From positions 1,612,001 through 1,676,000 of the forward strand of contig OZ242051.1 in the NCBI GenBank assembly GCA_965205255.1: DNA of 64,000 nt, in the 5' to 3' direction. Positions 1-10,595 of this stretch are shown one piece after another. Position numbers and translations under genes: made by a program. The stretch is from G965205255 sp965205255 (lineage in GTDB: Bacteria > Pseudomonadota > Gammaproteobacteria > Pseudomonadales > Endozoicomonadaceae). Within the stretch, counting starts at the first letter, position 1. Every line of letters begins with the position of its first letter. Under the pieces are notes generated by a model. That model was not told where the DNA came from. It saw only the letters and a program-made list of their open reading frames with translations, and searched no databases.

Positions 1-98
1 ACAGAAAGAAACCTGCAAGTAAAGCTCTGCAGAAAGTACTACAGGACAGTTTGGATGAAGCAAATATTGCCCACGATATTTTAAATAGTGTCACTTTT

Positions 99-2852
99 TT
101 ATTCATTGTCTGGTTGGTATCCATTAATATCTTTAAGGTATTCGTCAACATTATCACCCATAACGCTACCTAGTCCCTTAAGAACAAATTGCAAAAACAA
201 GCCATGTTTTAGTTTTGCTGTTTCAACATGCTGAGTCGGATCTATATACGAACGATACACCAAGCGTATTTTGTAACTACAAGTATCTTTTTGCAGACCA
301 AACATTTGTATTAAATTTCGACTATTAGCAATATCGTAAGACCATAACCCCATGGCTTTCCAGGAAAAACTTACAGGCACAACAAAAGAAGCCTCAATGG
401 CATTCAGGTCACCATTAGCATAACGGGCTGGTGATGTGGCATTACCATCAGAAAGATAGACCAATCTATCTGGTTGACTCAAATATCTGTACCCAAAGTT
501 AAACAATCTGCCATTTTGAGACGCCCAGTTAAGACCAAAATAATACTGATCAGTGAAATGGTTGCGTGTATTATAAACAAAGTCTTGTTGCAGGAACCAA
601 TGTTTATCTATATTCCATATAAACTGTGAAGCTAATGGTGATACTGGTGACTTGTAATCATCTAGCAATCTATTTCTGGCCTGAACTGCATTGCTGTCAT
701 TAATATTATCTGTTTGGATAAGACTGGGATCAAGTAGCACGCGACGACGATTGAAATAAACAATTTGACCAATGCCAAAGCGCATTTTTTCTATCCCTTG
801 CTTATCGAGAATACGGCTGGTTATACCAAGCGCTACATGGTTGGTATCACCAATTCGATCGAATCCATTAAAACGATCTATCTGCCAAAGGCTATTGTAA
901 GTAAAACTATCACCAGCTGTATCAAAATCGGGATTTTTGTCCTGGTTTTTTACATAAGGGGTATAAACATATTTAATTTGTGGTTCAAGAGTTTGTTTAT
1001 AAAGTATTTTATTGAATGTCAACTGACGATCAAAATACAACCCTCCACCGGTGTAAAAGGAAAAAGCCCCCATCGAAGGATGATTAGTTAGTGTTGGATT
1101 CTTTGCCAAGTTAAGATTATCCAGATTATATAACACACCCCGATACTCAGTACCTGTTTCCCAAAAACCATACGTTTGTTCCAAACGATAACTTAGATTG
1201 TCTTTTGTATGAAAACGAGAGCCTTGCGCATTATTAATACCCGTGCCTGAACCGTAAATATAACGATAAATATTTTTGCTGGCATCAACAGGTTCAGTAC
1301 CTTGGAACATCCAGTCATTTGCCCGGTTAAAGTCAGTGTAACCAACCAGATAACTGGTATTCAGGCGTGGATTGATTTGCCAGTTGCCTGCAAGTGTGAT
1401 TTCAGGCATACGATTGTATGGGTCATTACTATCGAGAGTCATGTTTTGATACTCTGTCGCCTGAGCGCTTAATATCCACGGATGGTCCGATGTTTGTGCA
1501 CCTCGATATTCTGACTGTAAACTTCTGACCAATGGGCCGTAACCAGAATCATTCCAGTCGTTTTGTCCAAAGTCTTTTAAGAAGTTTTTGTCGCTCGCTT
1601 TAGCGTAATCGACACCAACATTCCAGTTTTTCGTTAATTGCTGATGATGTTTCCAGTAGTAAAACCAGCGAGACCTATTAAAATACGGGTTGTCCGTTTT
1701 ATGTGCATCTTTTTGTGCAAGAACTGTGGCTCCTAATGCTCCTGAATAACCTGGTTGCAGGTAGCGAAACTGATTACTAAGCAAAAAACCACGGTTACTT
1801 GTATGCCTTGGCACAAGTGTGTCGTCAAAATTGGGTGCAATATTAAAATATAACGGTTGAGTATAATCAAAACCATTACTATCTGAAAAAACAAATGCAG
1901 GGTAAAGTAGTCCCGTTTTTCTTCGATTATCAATAGGAAAAGACGCATAAGGGGTGTATAGCACTGGAAAACCGGCTAAATGTAATACAGCATTACTTGC
2001 ACTACCCCAACCTTTATTAGGATTCAATGTCATTTTATCTGCGCTGAATAACCATGCATTGCTGTTTGGAGGAGCACTTGTATATGTGGCTTCTTTTAAT
2101 TTTATTTTTCCGTCGGGTAATTTTTCTGCATCGCGTGCACTGCCCCGAAGATGCTGCTTTTGAAGAACATACTCTGCATGGTCCACTTTCACGTAGTTTG
2201 ATTTTGTGTTAACTGTACCATTCTGTGCAACAATAAGCATGCCAGGCTGACGAATAACAACATCTCCTATAAAAGTCGCTGTGTTGTTATTCTGATCCAA
2301 GTGCGCCACCTGACTTGTAATAAAGCGATTCCCTTGCACGATCTGAACATTACCTTTTAACTCACCATTTCCTTGTGTCTGATAATTGTACTTTTTTGCA
2401 TCTGCTTTAATAGAGGCTTTATCAGCATTACCTTTAAAATATTTACCAGGCCAGTCTGGTTCAAGATAGTTACCCTGACACAACAATGTTTGCTTATTCT
2501 GCAAAAAATCCGAGGGCAACTTATCGATAGAAGCCCAATCTAAACTGGTTGCAGGGGATGGCAGTGTTGGTGATTGTTGCGAATGATCGTTATCGTGATT
2601 GCCACTTTTTATTGTTTTAGTCGATGCGGGCGTAATAACCGTTGCGTTAAATACTGATCCCAAAGAGCGATTGAAAACATTACAAACCCACCCTCCATTA
2701 GCTCCCGACTGACAGCTCCATTCTTTTTTTACATTACCATGGCTGGTTATGGTAGCATTTGCATAAGTAAACTCAGGCAGTACTAGCACACTCATAAACA
2801 GACCTGATGATATAAACAAAGGCAATCGGCTTTTGAGAATTAAACGTCTCAT
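99..2852 (-). CDS. lptD: LPS-assembly outer-membrane protein LptD
   Basis: Outer-membrane beta-barrel that, with LptE, inserts lipopolysaccharide into the outer leaflet. The 917-residue product has an N-terminal signal peptide (hydrophobic residues about 10-30, likely cut after the TYA motif), an OstA/LptA-like jellyroll at about residues 150-260 (recognisable in GNGELKGNVQIVQGNRFI), and a long Tyr/Trp/Asn-rich barrel to the C-terminus. Four cysteines are visible: C47 and C57 in a W-x-C-x7-W-x-C segment, one in LLCQGNY and one late in DTCSYKIRL. Disulfide bonding of N-terminal and C-terminal cysteines is known for LptD of E. coli. The usual neighbours surA and pdxA are not in view. The start at 2852 has only a weak GGAA upstream. 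Family assignment is firm. Confidence 0.95.
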   Translation of the reverse strand: MRRLILKSRLPLFISSGLFMSVLVLPEFTYANATITSHGNVKKEWSCQSGANGGWVCNVFNRSLGSVFNATVITPASTKTIKSGNHDNDHSQQSPTLPSPATSLDWASIDKLPSDFLQNKQTLLCQGNYLEPDWPGKYFKGNADKASIKADAKKYNYQTQGNGELKGNVQIVQGNRFITSQVAHLDQNNNTATFIGDVVIRQPGMLIVAQNGTVNTKSNYVKVDHAEYVLQKQHLRGSARDAEKLPDGKIKLKEATYTSAPPNSNAWLFSADKMTLNPNKGWGSASNAVLHLAGFPVLYTPYASFPIDNRRKTGLLYPAFVFSDSNGFDYTQPLYFNIAPNFDDTLVPRHTSNRGFLLSNQFRYLQPGYSGALGATVLAQKDAHKTDNPYFNRSRWFYYWKHHQQLTKNWNVGVDYAKASDKNFLKDFGQNDWNDSGYGPLVRSLQSEYRGAQTSDHPWILSAQATEYQNMTLDSNDPYNRMPEITLAGNWQINPRLNTSYLVGYTDFNRANDWMFQGTEPVDASKNIYRYIYGSGTGINNAQGSRFHTKDNLSYRLEQTYGFWETGTEYRGVLYNLDNLNLAKNPTLTNHPSMGAFSFYTGGGLYFDRQLTFNKILYKQTLEPQIKYVYTPYVKNQDKNPDFDTAGDSFTYNSLWQIDRFNGFDRIGDTNHVALGITSRILDKQGIEKMRFGIGQIVYFNRRRVLLDPSLIQTDNINDSNAVQARNRLLDDYKSPVSPLASQFIWNIDKHWFLQQDFVYNTRNHFTDQYYFGLNWASQNGRLFNFGYRYLSQPDRLVYLSDGNATSPARYANGDLNAIEASFVVPVSFSWKAMGLWSYDIANSRNLIQMFGLQKDTCSYKIRLVYRSYIDPTQHVETAKLKHGLFLQFVLKGLGSVMGDNVDEYLKDINGYQPDNE

Positions 2853-3015
2853 TTAATATAAATTCCGTCTACTGACTCATTAAATCACTGCTGGGTAAAT
2901 TCTATCATAAAACCACAATAATCATTATTTTATTAAACCTGTCGCTAATCATTAGTTATGACTTAGTTCAAAAAACAGAGCATCGCAACTTAACTTGTTC
3001 AAATTCAGGTAAGGA

Positions 3016-3148
3016 ATACAAAAACCTACTTCTAACTTTTTATTGCGCTAGTTTCTGATCTCGCTGTAAGTGTTGAAGCTCCAAGAAATAGCTGACAGGA
3101 AACTATAAAAGCATGCTTATAATAGTAGTTAGAAACAGGTTTTGGTAT
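3016..3148. mobile_element. MITE-like inverted-repeat element, copy A (complete)
   Basis: A 133-bp non-coding element bounded by imperfect 21-bp terminal inverted repeats. The left end reads ATACAAAAACCTACTTCTAAC, broken here as ATACAAAAACC and TACTTCTAAC, and 18 of 21 positions match the inverse of the right end. The interior carries GCATGCTTAT and TGTTGAAGCTCC, shared with the copy near 36.2 kb. Related copies lie at 18194-18322, 30501-30661, 36170-36275 and a terminus at 16568-16588. No transposase is inside. The rest of the 2853-3490 gap holds nothing I recognise. Confidence 0.7.
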
Positions 3149-3490
3149 AAGAAGGGAGCTTTCGTAAACTGCCTTCATAAAATCTTTGATTAGATGATAT
3201 CTGAATACAGTATGTTGTGACTACAAATACGTTTTGACTACAAATATTTTCTGAGCAATTAACGCAGTTTCTTTGAACAATCCAGCCCTAACAAGGCCAA
3301 TGCCACATATAATCAGCTGGACAGCATCATCTGGCAAGAAAATTTACAAAGGCAAAAGAAATTTAAATTAATTTTAAATTCCTAACGCTACTTTGAACAT
3401 GATATTTTTATGGTGACCAACCAATTTTCTTCAATAGTTTCCCACTGAAAGTGAGCTTTATAAAAATACTATAATAAAACTTTTTTTCAA

Positions 3491-6400
3491 TCATAATTGT
3501 GTATGCCTAACATTTTCATATAAATTGTTTTCAATTTCCGAATCTGGTGACATTTTACCAAAGATAAGAGTGTCATCATTAGATGCACCACCTAGGGCAG
3601 GAATATTGCTTGGCACTTGGTAATGCTCTTCAACAGGCCCTGCAATCTGATCACCTTGCTTATACTCAGATTCCATAAACTGATAAGGAGAAGCAGCAGG
3701 CGATAGCCTTGGGCCCTCAGGAGGATGAGGCACTGGATCAGGGAATTTTCTTGGACGATATTGCACTACTTCATACTCATGATCAGTGGTTTCTGAACCA
3801 ATCCCCGCAGTTTGCCTACCCGAATATATTTCATCATCGAAATCAATAGAAAATGAGCCATGTTGATTTTGCCCTTCTCTTTGTTCAAAAGAGAATTCTG
3901 ACAGTTTAATTGATCTGTTGCCGAGATTACCGGTTTCCAAACCACCCTCACCTCTAGACCTTGCGGTTGTTCTTTGCATTTTTCCTCTAAAAGCTTCGGT
4001 ACTCATTCCTGCTCCCACTCCGGTAACCAAAGATGTGACCATCAAAAGCATAGAGAGATAACCTAAAGTTTCCTGAGCCTTTTTCCATCCGGCACCATTC
4101 GCAAGGCTGGGATTCGTCAATACTGATGCATCCATACCGTAGATGGAACTATATAACACTTTTTCCGAAACTCCACTAATACCAGAAGTAATAACCAATG
4201 CCCCAGACACTCTATTAAGACCATTGACTATACCCATAACACCCAGCACAGAAGTTGTCACACCCTGAAAAATCCCGGTTATTCCGTCAGATATTCCGAA
4301 TGCAATATTCATTCGCTCTAGTCCCCAGTTATCCGGATGTGCTGTTGCTGCAATCTGCAATGAACCAGATATTGCAGTAGTTGAGCTACAGATAAGAGAT
4401 ACTGCCATGGAAATTCCCATCTCACCAGCAACTGTTGAGAGCACCGGTAATAATACCGCAGTGGACGCCGCCATAGCAATACTTAACGCCCCCAGGGTAT
4501 AAGCCAGCCATTTTGGCAAATGCCCTGAAGGATCTGTGTTCATAATGGGATTATTATCACCAAAGCCATAGCCATCGATTTTTTTAAATGGGCTGAAACT
4601 ATCGTGGCTCATAAAGTGCCGGCTGACCGGATTATATGCCCGATAACCACCACCAAGGAACTGATACCCCGTAGCAGGGTCTGTCATCTGATTATCAAAG
4701 CCTGATTGATGATGTTGCCACCAAAGAGATTTAGCATCCACATTTAACTTTGCCGGCAAAGCCTGAGTAGTATTACTTAAACAGTCATAATCCATTCCAT
4801 AAGGGCTATAGACATGATTACTTATCTGCTTTCCACTCTGATCAAATGTATCAATTACATCTCCCTTATAATCGTGCAAATACCACTTGGCAATTACGCC
4901 ATCCTCACTACGGGCTATACCCCCAATCTCCACGCTAATATGAGACTGACCTTTACTGTCTTTTTGGAATTGTGAGATAACGGTATTACCACGATATAAC
5001 ATGTAAAGAGGGTTCTGTAATGGTTGCCCTTTATTAGTAAAAGGTTGTTCGGCAATTTGATGACCTAGACTATCATAGGTGTAAATGGTATGCACCAGAG
5101 TGTGGCTATTAGTAAAGCCATCCTCCTGTCCAAAGGCATTATAGTGCAAGGTATTACCATCAACATCTTTAATAACTCGGCCTAACTTATCATAGGTAAT
5201 TACCTTGGGAGCTTCACTTACTCCAGAGCTTGTCCACTGACGACTAAAGGTTAGCATTTGATGTGGATCATAATGGTCCGCGGCTATCGGATCATTCGTT
5301 GCTGTGGCATAAGTATAGCGAGTAATTTTGGTGGTTTTACTTCCGCCTTTGGCTAATTGTTCTGTCACACTACTGATATTTTTCCATTTATCAAAGGAAT
5401 AAAGTTGCGACAAGATAACTGGTGGTTTTGTCTCAGTACTTCCTGCCAAATCAGTATCTCTTGGGCATAGCGGGCTGGGCTTTCCTGGTTGTCCAGTAAC
5501 ATTACATGCCATTTTTGTAAGACTATTTGTGTTTTTATCGTAACTATAGGTCTGCGTAGAACTACCCCTGCTTTCGTTTTTTGTCAGGGTGATAATGTTT
5601 CCAGTTTGAATATCATATGTATAGACCAGCTGTTGCAATATTACATTAGCTCGCTGGTCTGTCGTTTTACTCAATTGTCCCAGACTATCGTACGCAAGTG
5701 TTCGGGTAATACCAATGCCATTAGTTATCTGTACTGGCCTGTTGAAATATGAATCATAGGTGGTTGCCTCTAACAGGGAAGCATCTTTTTTCCCTGGTAA
5801 AATCACATATTTTTTTAATACTCGCCCCAATAAATCATGCTGTACAATAAACGTATTACCCTCCATATCCGTCAATCGTACAGGCTGATTATACCGATTA
5901 TAGGTGATGGTTTGCATGCCTCCAGGATAGCTAATACCAACTGGTGATTTAAAGAAAACAGGTGCGCTACGAGAAATTTTAACAAGCCTTGCATTGCTTT
6001 TGTCATAAGAATAATGCAAGTGACTTATATTATCCTCGCGATCTGTCAAATGCCAGGTAACAGGGTCATAAATATACTTCACATAAAGCTGTCCATCAAT
6101 GGCCACTCCAGTTTGCCCATAACTGTTCCAAGTATAAGTAAATACATGACCTTTCTGAGCATCTTTAGTTGCTGGAGTTGTCATGCTAAGCTCTCTGCCA
6201 TCAGCATCATAGGTATAGGTTATCCGGTTACCGTGCTCATCTTCCTGCCAGGCTAAATTTCCTTCACTATCATAACCTCGCTCTCCCAAGGTATGACAAA
6301 TATGGCTACCTGACGGCTGTACACACCGAGCAATCTTTTTACCCATTAGATTAAACGTATCATGAATAATACTGCCATCAGGAGTGATAGTGGCAACCAA

Positions 6401-9400
6401 ATTGCTATGTTGCCATTCCCAATAAGTGGTAGCTCCATCAGGTTGAGTCTGAGAAATAAGATGACCATTACCATCATAAGAAGAAGTTATTTGGTTAAGC
6501 CATGCTTTAGCTCCAATTACTGCATTTATAAAGCCTATTAGCCCATTTTTTCCAGCTAGGGGCAAAAGACCATAACTATCGGTAGTCTGTAACGAAGAGG
6601 CTGGCTTAAGTTGTTGTTCCAGTGCTCGCAAATACTGTTGCAAGGTTGAGTTGTAAACGGGTTTATTCTTTAACATTTCACTTGGGTTCAGCGCAAACTT
6701 ATATTCTTCAACAGGCTTACCCAATGTATTAGATTGTACCACCGTTAATACCGGACCCAGTTTTTCACTCCGATCCTTCTGACTTGTTGCTACTTGGTAG
6801 CTCATTGACCACATTTTTGGGTCATTACGCACCAGAATCTTAATCATACCATCTGGTGTTTGTTGCCATATTGGTCTGTTTAGAGCGTCATAACCATAGC
6901 GTGTTGTTAATCCAATTTTTTTTCCTGATTTTCCGTCTTCAGAGTCAGTGGCATGATATACCGTTTTAGTGGCAAGTTTGCCTGCACTGGTGTAAGAGCT
7001 TTCACTATCCGGAATCCAGTTAGATAACCCTTCCATGCTACAATTGGTTTGATTTTTAAATCGATGCCAAGTTGAAAGTACTTGCCTGTTATCGCCCTGA
7101 CCGCTATAGACAATTTTTTGTTGATTTCCATCTGGAGTTGTTTTTACTACCGCCTGTTCTTGTGCCGTAAGAATATAGGTCCAAGTAACGGTTTGTGGCT
7201 TACCTCCACTGGTCGGAGTAATAATTTCTCTAACCGGTCGATTCCATATATCGTAGACCCATTCTTCGTGAACAGTTTGCATAGTATCATCATGAGCCAA
7301 TTTAACCCCGGTAACTAAAGAATACGTTGTTGTACCAAGCGATAACCCATCATCACCATTTCCGATAATACCATTACTAGATCCTTTGAGTAATTTCATT
7401 GCACCCTTAACGTCTGACAATGAAGTATTGGGAGCAATTGACATCGTCGTGGCCTGAGTATGTTTTTTCAGGTCCTGCTGACGATTAATATCAATAGTTA
7501 CTTTTTCAATAGCTTGGTTTTCTGATAGAGGCATAGTTACCAGATGCAACAATTTATTATGTACGTGATAAATTGGAGTATCTTCCGCTCTACGGGTTAT
7601 TGTTAACTGTTTTAATTGGCCATATGATGAAGTGCTCTGCTCGTCGTTATAATGATAATCTGTTTGGGTTGTAATTTCTTGCTGAGATAGTTCTGGCAAT
7701 TTTTCACCTGGATTGAATCCAACTACCGCATCCAATGATAAAGTACCCACAGTTTTTGTTTTAACCTGCCACTGACCAGCTAAGTGTGAAGTATCTACAT
7801 CAAGATTAATTTTGTTTTTTTGAGCTTCAATCACCTGTTGTTCCAATAGATGCTGATAAGTAAGAAGCTTTTTTTTATAAAGTTGTGACACTGGTATGCT
7901 TTTATAGTCGTAAACTGTCTCAACCACAGAAGAAGGCTCTGTATTAGTGAAATTTTTATAAGATGAACTACCCATAGGAGTATGCTGGGCAGGTAACTTC
8001 ATTACTTTTTCCGGAAGGTTTTCCTGAGGCCAGTTCGGGTCCATAGCTGGGCAGTGCAAATCACCTTGCGGTGGACAATACTGAGTAAATATCTGTCGAC
8101 CCCAAGCATCTTCCTGCCAAATCACCCGACCGTTATTATCATATTGCTTTTGCTGAACTACTGTCGTAGGACTAACTGCCTCATCTCCACCATTTGAGGT
8201 TAGAGAATACAGAGTTTTTATAGTTTTATTTGGCAGTGAGTAAGTGGAAGGTAACTGGGTAAAGCTGGTTCCCTGCCATGCAGAATAGTTCATGGTACTT
8301 TGTGCAATTACAGCACGATGAAGATCACTTTTCTGGGTAATGGTTAAAGGTAAATGATATTTGTTATATACCGTACTGGTGGTGGTAAACCCGTTGTCCT
8401 GTTTAACAGTATAAGTATAAGAGTCAGCCCGGTCTAACAGGTTGTCTTTACCTGGTTCAGAACTAACACCGGCCTGATAGCCGGTGTAGTTATGCAGGTC
8501 ATTTGCATTGGCACTGTATTGATAAGATACACTCTTGACTGGTATGGCCTTTTTGTCTGCTGTTGGTGGAGTGATAATTTGTTTGGTAACCACTGGAATA
8601 TGCGTATTACTTAATCCGGTAGGTAGCCCCTGTGATTGCTGAGTAGTATCACCAGACTCCTGATCATACAAAAAAGTTTCCATCTTACCACTCGGTTCTG
8701 TTACCTGGTGTAATAACCAAGGTCTGCTACTTTGAGTATCATAACCAAACTCCACATTGGCCGTATTGTTACCATTACTTATTCCTTTACTGGAAAGTGA
8801 GGGCAATGAAACGGATTTCACTATAGGTTCCCCATCAACCTGAGTAGTGTGCACCACCAAAGATTGCTCTGCATGCACTGTGATATCTCCGCCCTCGTAA
8901 GTCAGCCATATACCATCTTTAGCACAGGCATTTTTTACTCCATTTACTTGCGAAGAAGTGAGAGTATGCGCACAGATATAAATTAAATGTCGACTAATAT
9001 CAGTAGGCCCGTTACGATCATAATAAAACCATATCCGTTTACCATCGCGATTTTCCTCCCAGTCTTCATATCCATTAAGCAGATGTTCCCTAGCACCTGT
9101 TGCTGTAGCAATGATCCAGTCACCAGGTTCACCGGTGATATGCACATCATTCAGTTTATGATACATAGGGTGCCAAAATTTCTGTCCTGACTCATTACGG
9201 TCACTTTCCATGGTCATACTATGACCGTCACCAGTATTAATACTGGTAGTTTCATGACCTGCTACCTCAGAGGAAGAAGGATATTCAGTACCCACATTAA
9301 AACTCCAGTGAGGACCAAGATCCAGAGGATCCGAGCCAAGAGCAGAAGAACCGCTACTATAAGAAAGAAGAAGGTTTCGTTTGCTCTGTCCCTGATCATA

Positions 9401-9775
9401 CAACACACTACCCACCGGCATAGAAAAAGACGCTTTACCAGTACGCGAATCGACAGTAGCATTTATTGATCCATGAAAATTATTGGCATTAGAAGGCATT
9501 GCACTTTGACCATTAGCCAACACTGGAAGCTTAGTCAATGGAGAAACAGTAAATTTTGAAGGTACAGGTAATTTATAAGCCTGCCAGGTTTTGACCTGTG
9601 AAGCGGTTGATGAAGATAACTTTTCCGTTTGATGAGCAACAGTATTCGCAAATACTCGTATATTATCAACGGCCCAAGCCATCTGTTCAAAGGGTAATAA
9701 AAGTGTAATAAAAACAAGCAGGTAACGAATTATGTTAATAAGAGAAAAATGGGAAGTACGGTAAGACAAACACAT
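3491..9775 (-). CDS. RHS protein A: secreted TccC-like RHS-repeat protein with tyrosine-motif tail
   Basis: Product of 2094 residues. It starts with a signal peptide (hydrophobic residues about 12-34, predicted cut after AWA). YD/RHS repeats follow over about residues 100-1700, for example YTYDADGRELSMTTP and YDSLGHQIAEQPF. They end in an RHS-associated core, YQFLGGGYRAYNPVSRHF, then DPSGHLPK at about residue 1747. The RAYNP...DSFSPF...DPSGH layout resembles TccC-type RHS cores rather than classical enterobacterial Rhs. After the core come several hydrophobic segments (about 1755-1940) and a polar, proline-containing tail of about 150 residues. The tail has tyrosines at about 1984, 2001, 2006, 2031, 2038, 2052 and 2086 in short linear motifs. 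No TcA/TcB, VgrG, PAAR or immunity gene is nearby. RHS shells encapsulate C-terminal toxins in known systems; the job of this tail is unknown. Confidence 0.9.
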   Translation of the reverse strand: MCLSYRTSHFSLINIIRYLLVFITLLLPFEQMAWAVDNIRVFANTVAHQTEKLSSSTASQVKTWQAYKLPVPSKFTVSPLTKLPVLANGQSAMPSNANNFHGSINATVDSRTGKASFSMPVGSVLYDQGQSKRNLLLSYSSGSSALGSDPLDLGPHWSFNVGTEYPSSSEVAGHETTSINTGDGHSMTMESDRNESGQKFWHPMYHKLNDVHITGEPGDWIIATATGAREHLLNGYEDWEENRDGKRIWFYYDRNGPTDISRHLIYICAHTLTSSQVNGVKNACAKDGIWLTYEGGDITVHAEQSLVVHTTQVDGEPIVKSVSLPSLSSKGISNGNNTANVEFGYDTQSSRPWLLHQVTEPSGKMETFLYDQESGDTTQQSQGLPTGLSNTHIPVVTKQIITPPTADKKAIPVKSVSYQYSANANDLHNYTGYQAGVSSEPGKDNLLDRADSYTYTVKQDNGFTTTSTVYNKYHLPLTITQKSDLHRAVIAQSTMNYSAWQGTSFTQLPSTYSLPNKTIKTLYSLTSNGGDEAVSPTTVVQQKQYDNNGRVIWQEDAWGRQIFTQYCPPQGDLHCPAMDPNWPQENLPEKVMKLPAQHTPMGSSSYKNFTNTEPSSVVETVYDYKSIPVSQLYKKKLLTYQHLLEQQVIEAQKNKINLDVDTSHLAGQWQVKTKTVGTLSLDAVVGFNPGEKLPELSQQEITTQTDYHYNDEQSTSSYGQLKQLTITRRAEDTPIYHVHNKLLHLVTMPLSENQAIEKVTIDINRQQDLKKHTQATTMSIAPNTSLSDVKGAMKLLKGSSNGIIGNGDDGLSLGTTTYSLVTGVKLAHDDTMQTVHEEWVYDIWNRPVREIITPTSGGKPQTVTWTYILTAQEQAVVKTTPDGNQQKIVYSGQGDNRQVLSTWHRFKNQTNCSMEGLSNWIPDSESSYTSAGKLATKTVYHATDSEDGKSGKKIGLTTRYGYDALNRPIWQQTPDGMIKILVRNDPKMWSMSYQVATSQKDRSEKLGPVLTVVQSNTLGKPVEEYKFALNPSEMLKNKPVYNSTLQQYLRALEQQLKPASSLQTTDSYGLLPLAGKNGLIGFINAVIGAKAWLNQITSSYDGNGHLISQTQPDGATTYWEWQHSNLVATITPDGSIIHDTFNLMGKKIARCVQPSGSHICHTLGERGYDSEGNLAWQEDEHGNRITYTYDADGRELSMTTPATKDAQKGHVFTYTWNSYGQTGVAIDGQLYVKYIYDPVTWHLTDREDNISHLHYSYDKSNARLVKISRSAPVFFKSPVGISYPGGMQTITYNRYNQPVRLTDMEGNTFIVQHDLLGRVLKKYVILPGKKDASLLEATTYDSYFNRPVQITNGIGITRTLAYDSLGQLSKTTDQRANVILQQLVYTYDIQTGNIITLTKNESRGSSTQTYSYDKNTNSLTKMACNVTGQPGKPSPLCPRDTDLAGSTETKPPVILSQLYSFDKWKNISSVTEQLAKGGSKTTKITRYTYATATNDPIAADHYDPHQMLTFSRQWTSSGVSEAPKVITYDKLGRVIKDVDGNTLHYNAFGQEDGFTNSHTLVHTIYTYDSLGHQIAEQPFTNKGQPLQNPLYMLYRGNTVISQFQKDSKGQSHISVEIGGIARSEDGVIAKWYLHDYKGDVIDTFDQSGKQISNHVYSPYGMDYDCLSNTTQALPAKLNVDAKSLWWQHHQSGFDNQMTDPATGYQFLGGGYRAYNPVSRHFMSHDSFSPFKKIDGYGFGDNNPIMNTDPSGHLPKWLAYTLGALSIAMAASTAVLLPVLSTVAGEMGISMAVSLICSSTTAISGSLQIAATAHPDNWGLERMNIAFGISDGITGIFQGVTTSVLGVMGIVNGLNRVSGALVITSGISGVSEKVLYSSIYGMDASVLTNPSLANGAGWKKAQETLGYLSMLLMVTSLVTGVGAGMSTEAFRGKMQRTTARSRGEGGLETGNLGNRSIKLSEFSFEQREGQNQHGSFSIDFDDEIYSGRQTAGIGSETTDHEYEVVQYRPRKFPDPVPHPPEGPRLSPAASPYQFMESEYKQGDQIAGPVEEHYQVPSNIPALGGASNDDTLIFGKMSPDSEIENNLYENVRHTQL

Positions 9776-10365
9776 AATAAGTTATCAGCCTCTTTTGATT
9801 GTATATCATCATAGATAACGGCACACTAAATCACTTACAACGACAGAAAAATATCATTCCATTAAACTCTATTATGATTATAATTAAAGGTATTTTATAA
9901 AATGCCTCGTAAATTAAAATATATGCTAGAGAATAAAAGGCTAATACATTGCTTGTCTTCTATTGCTTACTAAATATATTATTTTCAATTACAGTAACCG
10001 TATAAACTATGATTTAGTGATTACCTAAGTTGAGATTACTGTATAAAATGGTAGCTACAGATGAAATAAAAAAAAATAAGGAGGAATAACATTTAATCAA
10101 TTAAAAAAATTTTTTTTTAAAAGTCAGCAGCTCTTTTTACTCTGTTTTAAATATTAATACTAATAATGCACCTATATACTTGGGTTCAACGTAACTACAC
10201 TGTAATCAAACCAGTATAGTGAATATTTAATGAGGGCTTTTTCTCTTCATATGTGTAGGCGACTAGCTCGCTAATTAAATTCACCTTAAAATTAGCGGTT
10301 ATACGATGACATGAATGTTCAATCTGGTAGGAAATAATGTGCTTTTTGCATTCAGACTTCAGTAA
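9776..10365. other. AT-rich intergenic stretch, nothing recognised
   Basis: About 590 bp between the start of RHS protein A and a pseudogene fragment. I see homopolymeric A/T runs around 10065-10130, but no convincing open frame, RNA gene or terminal repeat. It should contain the promoter of the RHS gene, though no clear -35/-10 pair stands out. Confidence 0.4.
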
Positions 10366-10572
10366 AAACTAATCAAATCCCAGTTCAAAGGCCTAGCAAA
10401 AGTCATCGACATCACAGACAATATGAGTAAGCATAGTGACTTCCATGTTTTTTATTATTGTCAGAAGCCGTATCACCCATGGAAGTCTATGCTTTTTAAA
10501 GATTTTTTACGTCGAACTCAGGTTACAATAGCCAAGCACTTTACAAAAAACGAGTATGATAGTTTTATGTAA
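10366..10572 (+). pseudogene. Fragment of an unidentified gene family (copy 1 of 3)
   Basis: An open stretch without a plausible start. Its translation contains LAKVIDITDNMSKHSDFHVF and then FKDFLRRTQV. The same pattern appears on the minus strand at 40953-41303 as LAKIINITENRGQHSYFHVF and FLKIFLYRVQV. A more decayed third copy lies at about 62216-62440. Such multi-copy relics are typical of transposases, but I cannot name the family. The homology between copies is visible; the mobile-element origin is inference. Confidence 0.5.
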
Positions 10573-10595
10573 GACGGTGAAATATAAGTCAGACT

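Noticed and set aside
1..173. Open frame on the plus strand entering from the left edge (contains KALQKVLQDSLDEANIAHDI) and ending at 173
   Set aside because: It looks protein-like for 30 codons but then overlaps the end of lptD antisense, and no start or family can be seen. It could be the 3' end of a real convergent gene; not listed because it cannot be supported from 100 bases.
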